A stretch of DNA of 20,197 nt from Bacteroidales bacterium (GTDB lineage Bacteria > Bacteroidota > Bacteroidia > Bacteroidales > Dysgonomonadaceae), in assembly GCA_012518155.1 (NCBI GenBank), contig JAAYTC010000239.1, forward strand, positions 1 to 20,197, read 5' to 3'. Every line of letters begins with the position of its first letter. The stretch's first letter is position 1. This document shows, piece by piece, positions 7,417 through 13,179 of the stretch. The notes beneath the pieces are model-generated. The model was not told the origin of the DNA, made no database searches, and saw nothing but the letters and a program-made list of their open reading frames with translations. Position numbers and translations under genes: made by a program.

Positions 7417-7965
7417 ATGAATTTTCTGGAATTTGTTTCTACTCGGCAGAGCGTGCGTGCTTTCGATCCCGAGCGTGCGGTTGAAAAAGAAAAGATAGAG
7501 CGCATCGTGGAGGCCGCGCGCTTGGCTCCCTCCGCGTGTAACGCGCAACCATGGCATATGATCGTGGTGGATGAACCGGAATTAAAAAACAAAGTAGCCG
7601 ATGCCACCTCCGCACGGGCTTTAGGCATGAATCACTTCACGAAGCAAGCACCGGTTCACATCGTGTTGGTGGAAGAGAAGGTGAATTTAACCTCCGGTGT
7701 TGGCGGGTGGGTAAAACAGAAAGATTACGCCCAAATGGATCTGGGAGTTATTGCTGCCCATATCGTGCTTGCTGCTCATGCCGAAGGATTGGGTTCGTGC
7801 ATACTCGGCTGGTTTAACGAACCTAAGATGCGCTCACTGCTCTCTATTCCCGATACGAAAAGAGTGTGGCTTGATATCGCGATCGGGTACAGTGTTCAAT
7901 CGCTACGGACCAAAAAACGCAAACCAATGGAGGAGGTTGTTTCGTTTAACCGGTACAGAAAATAG
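7417..7965 (+). CDS. Nitroreductase family FMN-dependent oxidoreductase
   Basis: A 182-residue single-domain nitroreductase. These flavoenzymes bind FMN as dimers and use NAD(P)H to reduce nitro groups, quinones or flavins; the physiological substrate is not known here. Seen: the FMN phosphate-binding Arg/Ser pattern TRQSVRAF (R10, S12, R14), the flavin-contacting APSACNAQPW (37-46), GLGSCILGWF (124-133) and the C-terminal basic KKRKPMEEVV. It begins 4 bases after ribE with a good Shine-Dalgarno, so it is likely co-translated with riboflavin synthase, tying a flavin user to a flavin maker. A role in flavin reduction or flavin homeostasis is my inference only. The frame is open for 19 more codons upstream, but those overlap ribE and resemble nothing. 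Confidence 0.92.
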   Translation: MNFLEFVSTRQSVRAFDPERAVEKEKIERIVEAARLAPSACNAQPWHMIVVDEPELKNKVADATSARALGMNHFTKQAPVHIVLVEEKVNLTSGVGGWVKQKDYAQMDLGVIAAHIVLAAHAEGLGSCILGWFNEPKMRSLLSIPDTKRVWLDIAIGYSVQSLRTKKRKPMEEVVSFNRYRK

Positions 7966-7975
7966 CCAACTGAAT

Positions 7976-8005
7976 AGTTTATAATCATTAAACTTTAATC
8001 TTTTT
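7976..8005 (+). terminator. Weak candidate terminator after the nitroreductase gene
   Basis: AGTTTA (7976-7981) and TAAACT (7989-7994) form a perfect 6-bp A/T-rich stem with a 7-base loop, followed by a T-rich stretch ending in TTTTT (8001-8005). It lies 10 bases past the stop. The stem is weak, so confidence is low. Confidence 0.35.
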
Positions 8006-8020
8006 AACACGACGACGAGG

Positions 8021-8028
8021 TATCTTTG
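8021..8028 (+). promoter_or_regulatory. Candidate -7 box for the outer-membrane barrel gene
   Basis: TATCTTTG matches TAnnTTTG exactly. A second near-match, CATCTTTG, follows at 8052-8059. No clear -33 element; TTTTT at 8001-8005 is the nearest T-rich patch. This may be the main promoter of the envelope block. Confidence 0.45.
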
Positions 8029-8117
8029 TTGGTGGCATCGCGAAATTATCTCATCTTTGTAAACTAATTTTTTATATGGAACAAAGCGGCTCAAGGCTGG
8101 TTTATATACCGATGCAG

Positions 8118-9464
8118 ATGAATATTAGGAAGAAACGTCTCTTGTTGCTGATCGCTTTTATCACGATTGCCCCTGTAATTTTCGCTCAACAAGTAGGGTC
8201 TAATTCCCCGTACGGGAGATACGGTTATGGCTTGTTGTCGCACCCTGCCGTGGGAGCATCCGAAGGTATGGGGGGAATCAGCTATGGCGTGAGGCGAAGC
8301 CAACACGTAAACCCGGGCAACCCCGCCTCCTACTCCGAACTTGATTCGCTCACGTTCATTTTCGACTTTGGGGTCTCCGGCCATTACGCCCGGCTCGACG
8401 ATGGGTTGAATAAACAAGATTTTTATAACGGTAATTTCGATTACGTGGCCATTCAATTTCCACTGTTTCGCAACTGGGGAGCCAGCATAGGGCTTTTACC
8501 CTATTCCAAGGTGGGCTATAATTTTGGTACTAGCCGTTCGCTTTCGAACATACAATACCTTGAAACGTATCGGGGAACGGGCGGATTGAGCCAAGTTTAC
8601 GGGGGAGTCGCGTGGGAGCCGTTAAGCAATGTATCGTTCGGTGCCAATATCTCCTATCTATTCGGTAATTTTTCACACAGCAGCGTTGTGGTACCGATTT
8701 CTACTTCAGCGTTGGTGGGTGAAACTAAGCAAATGTATACCATTCGCGACGTGAAGTACGATTTTGGTGTTCAATTCACTTATCCAATCGATCGAACCCG
8801 ATCGCTTACCTTGGGTGCGGTGTACTCTCCTAAAATTAAAACGAAGGCCGATGTGAATCCCTCGGAACTATTGTATGCCGGCGATCCTTATCAAAATCCG
8901 AGTTATCCCCCTTCTCAAATATTAACGACCGACACGCTGTGGGGTGCTGATTTCGGTTTGCCGCAGACCGTGGGGCTTGGTATAACTTACCAGACCAATA
9001 CTCTATTGGTGGGCGTTGATGGAACTTATCAGGGGTGGAAGGGTGCAGCCTACCCGGATGCTCTGGACGGCCTTACTAAAAATGAACGTTTCAACGATAT
9101 GTACCGGGTTAACGCGGGGGTTGAATACTCGATTGACCCCTATAGTCAGAATTTTTTTCACCGCATTCGTTTCAGGGGAGGGCTTTCTTATAGCAACTCC
9201 TACACTAACGTGAATGTTTTTAACCCGAATGACACCGAAAGTGGAAGAATTGGAGTGGGCAGCTTTCGTGAATATGGAGTAACCGTGGGGCTTGGCCTGC
9301 CGATGCACGATTTAAGAACAGGTCACGTGTCGATGCTGAATATCGGTTTTGGCTATAGTAGGCAGCATCCCGATACCAATTTTATGATTAGCGAAGACAT
9401 GTTTAAGATATCAATTGGCATGAACATAAATGAAATGTGGTTCTTTAAACGCCAATTTAATTGA
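8118..9464 (+). CDS. Outer-membrane beta-barrel protein, FadL/OMPP1-like
   Basis: A predicted secreted barrel of unknown cargo. From the ATG at 8118 the 448-residue protein starts MNIRKKRLLLLIAFITIA, a classic signal peptide with probable cleavage after PVIFA before QQ. In-frame ATGs at 8076 and 8112 would put extra residues before the basic n-region, so I prefer 8118. The mature N-terminus carries a glycine-rich GMGGISYG and a NPGNPASY stretch like those of FadL/OMPP1/PorV-type barrels. The rest alternates aromatic and polar residues in many beta-strand-like segments, such as VSFGANISYLFGNF and LLVGVDGTYQGW. It ends MWFFKRQFN, without a type IX sorting domain. It opens a block with a TPR protein, lptC, a DUF21/CBS protein and a PpiD-like chaperone; the family is known to me from Bacteroidetes only as uncharacterised. 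Confidence 0.8.
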   Translation: MNIRKKRLLLLIAFITIAPVIFAQQVGSNSPYGRYGYGLLSHPAVGASEGMGGISYGVRRSQHVNPGNPASYSELDSLTFIFDFGVSGHYARLDDGLNKQDFYNGNFDYVAIQFPLFRNWGASIGLLPYSKVGYNFGTSRSLSNIQYLETYRGTGGLSQVYGGVAWEPLSNVSFGANISYLFGNFSHSSVVVPISTSALVGETKQMYTIRDVKYDFGVQFTYPIDRTRSLTLGAVYSPKIKTKADVNPSELLYAGDPYQNPSYPPSQILTTDTLWGADFGLPQTVGLGITYQTNTLLVGVDGTYQGWKGAAYPDALDGLTKNERFNDMYRVNAGVEYSIDPYSQNFFHRIRFRGGLSYSNSYTNVNVFNPNDTESGRIGVGSFREYGVTVGLGLPMHDLRTGHVSMLNIGFGYSRQHPDTNFMISEDMFKISIGMNINEMWFFKRQFN

Positions 9465-9477
9465 TAAAGAGCTATTC

Positions 9478-9591
9478 ATGAAGATATCGGATACGAAGTC
9501 GACAATTCAATCCGAAAAGTCAGAGAGCAGCAAGTTAAAGAGCAGTAAGTGGGGCAGCGATAAAACAGGAAGGATTAAACTTTTCTTTTAA
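9478..9591 (+). other. Possible 37-codon Ser/Lys-rich small ORF or degenerate repeat
   Basis: An ATG-to-TAA frame between the barrel and TPR genes would encode 37 residues, rich in Ser and Lys (SEKSESSKLKSSKW in the middle). It contains a 12-base unit, AGAGCAGCAAGT, repeated with one change and a period of 15 bases (9524-9535, 9539-9550), which is five codons and gives the SSK repeat. Only a weak AAAGAG precedes the ATG. It could equally be a non-coding simple-sequence relic. No similarity is known to me. Confidence 0.2.
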
Positions 9592-9718
9592 CATTTTGTC
9601 TAACCTCCACGGAAAAGGCAGAAGCTATTTAGTTAAGCAGGCATAGAAAACATTTTTATCGTGTTACTGTTTTCAAAGTAGTCCAGCTTTAAGAACAAAT
9701 TAAATAACATCAAGGAAT

Positions 9719-11083
9719 ATGAGAAAATTATTGTTGTCGGGAATAATGACTATCGCGTTGATAGTGGGTGTAAGTGCCCAAAAAGCAGGGTATGATCCCG
9801 TGAATGCCCCCTTTGGACACGGAGAGGACAGCGTGCAGTGTCGTATCAATTTAAGTCTTATGCAAACGTCGGCGAAGGCAGAAGCCTACGCGGAAGCATT
9901 GACGCCGTGGAATGCTGTATATGAAAACTGCCCCGCCGCGAGTAAGAACACGTTTATTTACGGCCCCCGCATTTTTAAATCACTTCACGAAAGCGAGACC
10001 GATTCTGTTAAAAAACAGGAGTATATCGAAATAGTGAAAGATATATACGATAAACGTCTCGTTTACTTTGGCGAGGACGATGCAAAAGGTACCATTCTGG
10101 CCTATAAAACGTACGACTACATGGAAATGATGGGCGACAAGGCCGAAACAGAGGTGATTTATAACTGGTTGAGTGAAGCGGTAAATGAAATGAAAGATCA
10201 AATGTATCCTATGGATGCTTATTCGTATTACATGGTTGCTTCACTGAGCCGATACCTGAATGACAATTCCAATAAAGATCAATACATCACGGATTATTTC
10301 AACGTGGTTGGCTACGTTGACAAAGCCGTTGCTAACGCGAACAGTTCAGGAGACACGGCCAATGCCGAGTATCTCAATATGTTAAAAGAAGGGATCGTGA
10401 AAGCGTTTGTAAGTAGCGGTGCCGGTGATTGTGAAACACTCACCGAGTATTATGCCGATAAGGTAGAACCTAATAAAACCGACAAGGCACTTCTTTCGGA
10501 AGTGGTTAACGCGTTAGGATCTGTTGGTTGCAGCGATACCGACCTCTACTTTACCGCCTCTGAATATCTTTATCAACTCGAACCTTCGGCGAATGCCGCA
10601 CTTGGTTTAGCTAACCGGAGTCTGCGAGATAAGGATTACGATACGGCCGTGAAATACTACGCGGAAGCAGCCGACTTGGAGGAAGATGGCAGCAAATCAG
10701 CCGAGTACATGATGCAGTTGGCCGGTATCTTTTCCAACCAGCGAAATTTTGCCCGGGCGAGACAAGCCGCGAATGATGCATTAAAGTACAACCCAAATCA
10801 TGGTGAAGCTTACATATTAATCGCGCAACTTTATGCCAGCTCGGCCAATAATATTTTCCCCGAAACGGAAAAATCGGGATTGGTTTACTGTGCAGCGGTT
10901 GATAAATTGCAACGTGCTCGTTCAGTAGATTCTAGTGTGGCAGACAAAGCAAATAGTCTTATAAACCGATACTCTGCGGCCTTCATGGATGCCGAAACGG
11001 CCTTTATGATGGGAATTAAAGCCGGTGAAACCGTACATATTCCCGGATGGATCGGTGAAAATACGGTTGTAAGACTGCGCTAA
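9719..11083 (+). CDS. Periplasmic tetratricopeptide-repeat protein
   Basis: A 454-residue exported helical repeat protein of unknown function. Residues 1-20 (MRKLLLSGIMTIALIVGVSA) form a signal peptide with likely cleavage before QK. The N-terminal 250 residues are helical without a clear repeat register; TPR units are visible at about 291-324 (ANAALGLANRSLRDKDYDTA), 327-360 (FARARQAANDALKYNPN) and 361-415. The C-terminus HIPGWIGENTVVRLR looks like a conserved tail. TPR proteins of this kind scaffold protein complexes, so a role beside its neighbours (barrel, LptC, chaperone) at the envelope is a fair inference. AAGGA lies only 2 bases before the ATG. It is followed after 25 bases by lptC in what looks like one operon. 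The 254 bases upstream hold no clear promoter. Confidence 0.85.
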   Translation: MRKLLLSGIMTIALIVGVSAQKAGYDPVNAPFGHGEDSVQCRINLSLMQTSAKAEAYAEALTPWNAVYENCPAASKNTFIYGPRIFKSLHESETDSVKKQEYIEIVKDIYDKRLVYFGEDDAKGTILAYKTYDYMEMMGDKAETEVIYNWLSEAVNEMKDQMYPMDAYSYYMVASLSRYLNDNSNKDQYITDYFNVVGYVDKAVANANSSGDTANAEYLNMLKEGIVKAFVSSGAGDCETLTEYYADKVEPNKTDKALLSEVVNALGSVGCSDTDLYFTASEYLYQLEPSANAALGLANRSLRDKDYDTAVKYYAEAADLEEDGSKSAEYMMQLAGIFSNQRNFARARQAANDALKYNPNHGEAYILIAQLYASSANNIFPETEKSGLVYCAAVDKLQRARSVDSSVADKANSLINRYSAAFMDAETAFMMGIKAGETVHIPGWIGENTVVRLR

Positions 11084-11108
11084 AATAGCAAGGTTTAGAA
11101 ACATCGTA

Positions 11109-11804
11109 TTGAAGAAACAACGCTTTATATATTCATCGCGCCTAACAACTGCTTTAACGGCAGTTGTTACGGCGTTTTTTTTCTTTTCGTGCAAGGATAA
11201 CAGTGAAAACTTGGTCTCCTTTAGCTACGATCCGGAATCTGTGCCTACCTTGATAACCGATTCCGGTACGCAGTTAATCTCCGATTCCGGCATCACTCGC
11301 TATAAGATGATATACGATGTATGGATGGTTTTCGACAAGGCGAAAGATCCCTACTGGTATTTTCCGGAAGGACTCTATTTGGAGCGATTCACGCCTGACT
11401 TCGAGATCGAAGCAATCGTGAAATCTGACACCGCCTGGTATTTTACCGAAAAAAACCTTTGGAAGTTGAAAGAAAACGTCCACGTCGAAAACATGGAAGG
11501 TGAGCAGTTCGACAGTGACGAGCTCTACTGGGACCGGAAAAACGGACGAGTATACTCGGAGTCCTATATCGAGATACAGCAGAAAGAATCTCAGATGAAG
11601 GGGTACGGTTTTGAGTCGAACGAGCAGATGACCGACTACCGGATCTTTAAACCCAGAGATGCCCGTTTCCCTTTTGTAGATCAGCCCGTTTCGGAAGCCC
11701 CCGATTCACTGTCTACCGCTACTCCTGTTTCATCGGACACCACGGATGTTCCGGGTGAGAATTCCCCGATTTTGTTAATTGAAAAAGAGGAAGGAGATAA
11801 ATGA
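11109..11804 (+). CDS. lptC: LPS export protein LptC, lipoprotein form
   Basis: LptC forms part of the periplasmic bridge that passes lipopolysaccharide from LptB2FG towards the outer membrane. The 231-residue protein has a lipoprotein signal (MKKQRF then hydrophobic to FFFFSC, lipidated Cys28), where E. coli LptC has an uncleaved membrane helix. The beta-jellyroll core spans about residues 50-165, with DVWMVFDKAKDPYWYFPEGL (70-89), LWKLKENVHVEN, and ELYWDRKNGRVYS typical of the family. A Ser/Thr/Pro-rich tail of about 40 residues follows. The start is TTG at 11109: no in-frame ATG or GTG exists upstream before the previous stop, and the next ATG falls inside the core. It overlaps the next gene by ATGA, showing translational coupling. 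Confidence 0.9.
   Translation: MKKQRFIYSSRLTTALTAVVTAFFFFSCKDNSENLVSFSYDPESVPTLITDSGTQLISDSGITRYKMIYDVWMVFDKAKDPYWYFPEGLYLERFTPDFEIEAIVKSDTAWYFTEKNLWKLKENVHVENMEGEQFDSDELYWDRKNGRVYSESYIEIQQKESQMKGYGFESNEQMTDYRIFKPRDARFPFVDQPVSEAPDSLSTATPVSSDTTDVPGENSPILLIEKEEGDK
11791..11796 (+). promoter_or_regulatory. Shine-Dalgarno AAGGAG for the DUF21/CBS gene
   Basis: AAGGAG in the last codons of lptC lies 4 bases before the ATG at 11801 and 7 before the next ATG at 11804. The 7-base spacing equals that at 7417, so initiation at 11804 (protein shorter by one Met) is at least as likely. Confidence 0.6.
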
Positions 11805-13084
11805 TGCAATTTTCGATAGAAATAGGTTGGTGGATCGCTTTTTTAGTGATGTCTCTTTTCTTTTCCGGCATGGAAGTAGCATTTGTAGCTTCCGATAAAC
11901 TTCGCTATGCGGTAAATAAGAAGGAGAAAGGGGTTTATAACTTCATGCTAAACACCATTTACAGCCACCCTCGCCAATTTTTGTCTACACTGGTAGTTGC
12001 CAACCATATCGTTTTGGCCTTTTTCGTTTATTTTACGATGGTTATCGTGCATAATCGAGTCTTCGACCAAGTGTTTAATGGATGGTTATTGCCCTTGACG
12101 ATTGTTTTTATGACCCTCGTTATTTTATTGACCGATGAGTTTATACCCCGCGTTCTTTTCAAGAAAAACCCGAGCTGGTGGGTACGTGTTTTCGCTTTGC
12201 CGGGTTTTATTTTCTACGTGTTGCTTTATCCCGTTGCACGTGTTTTTATTGCTCTCTCGAAAGGAACTCTTGCCCTGTTTGGTATTCGCTCAACGCGGTC
12301 CGACCAACAGACCTACGGCCGCATAGAACTGGATGCTTACGTGAGGAAGAGCATCGATAACATGTCGAAAGAAGGGGAAGTCGACTCCGAAGTGAAGATT
12401 TTTCGTAACGCGCTCGATTTCACCAGTACAAAGTTGAGAGACTGTATGGTACCCCGTCCAGAGATAGTGGCCGTTAGCCTCGATACAGATTTTGAAACGC
12501 TCAAGGAGAAATTTATCGAGACCGGGATTTCACGTATCCTCGTATTTGAAAAAAACATCGATGATATCGTGGGTTATATCCATATGTGGGAGATTTTTAA
12601 TAACCCCGGCGATTGGACCAACCACGTTGCCTCTCTCTCTTTTGTGCCGGAGAGCATGCAGGCAAACCAGTTGATGAGCGATCTTATGCAACAACGCAAA
12701 AGTATCGCGGTGGTAGTGGATGAATTTGGCGGTACCTCGGGAATTGTTACCATGGAAGACCTCGTAGAAGAAATTTTCGGTGAAATAGAAGATGAATACG
12801 ATGTGAAGTCGAAATTCGTGAAGCAAGAGGGCGAAAACGAGTACGTTTTATCAGGACGGGTTGAAATCGACTACCTGAATGAACATTACGGGCTCGATAT
12901 CCATGAATCAGATGATTACTCCACCGTGGCAGGATACCTTCTTCATCACACTCGTCGTTTCCCAAAAACTTACGAAACCCTTGTTATTGGCGAATACACC
13001 TTTAAGATACTGAAAGTAACCGCACGTAAAATTGAAGTGGTGCGTTTAATAATCGGAGCAGACGAAAAGCCACTTTTCCTCTAA
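11801..13084 (+). CDS. DUF21/CBS-domain membrane protein (CorC/HlyC, GldE-like)
   Basis: A 427-residue inner-membrane protein of the CNNM/CorC family. Order of domains: DUF21 membrane domain about residues 8-165, with FSGMEVAFVAS (21-31) and hydrophobic helices near 8-30, 60-84, 95-112 and 130-152; a CBS pair about 217-335, containing MVPRPEIVAV, ISRILVFEKN and VVVDEFGGTSGIVTMEDLVEEIFGEI; and the CorC_HlyC domain about 343-418. Family members export or regulate Mg2+/Co2+; the Flavobacteriia relative is called GldE and is tied to gliding, but gliding genes are not seen here. 'Hemolysin' is an old family label. It overlaps lptC by 4 bases. The DUF21 motif reads TDEFIPR where GE(I/L)PK is common. 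Function here is not proven. Confidence 0.9.
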   Translation: MMQFSIEIGWWIAFLVMSLFFSGMEVAFVASDKLRYAVNKKEKGVYNFMLNTIYSHPRQFLSTLVVANHIVLAFFVYFTMVIVHNRVFDQVFNGWLLPLTIVFMTLVILLTDEFIPRVLFKKNPSWWVRVFALPGFIFYVLLYPVARVFIALSKGTLALFGIRSTRSDQQTYGRIELDAYVRKSIDNMSKEGEVDSEVKIFRNALDFTSTKLRDCMVPRPEIVAVSLDTDFETLKEKFIETGISRILVFEKNIDDIVGYIHMWEIFNNPGDWTNHVASLSFVPESMQANQLMSDLMQQRKSIAVVVDEFGGTSGIVTMEDLVEEIFGEIEDEYDVKSKFVKQEGENEYVLSGRVEIDYLNEHYGLDIHESDDYSTVAGYLLHHTRRFPKTYETLVIGEYTFKILKVTARKIEVVRLIIGADEKPLFL

Positions 13085-13113
13085 AAAAAGTAAATTATCT
13101 GCTTTATTTTTAC

Positions 13114-13121
13114 TATCTTCG
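13114..13121 (+). promoter_or_regulatory. Near-match -7 box before the PpiD-like gene
   Basis: TATCTTCG differs from TAnnTTTG at one base. In the leader, GTGTT (13141-13145) and AACAC (13150-13154) form a small hairpin without a T run. The chaperone gene might thus have its own promoter as well as read-through from the genes upstream. Confidence 0.3.
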
Positions 13122-13179
13122 TCCCCTTATTTGAACAGATGTGTTTTTTAACACGTGAGAAATATTAATAGATTGATAA

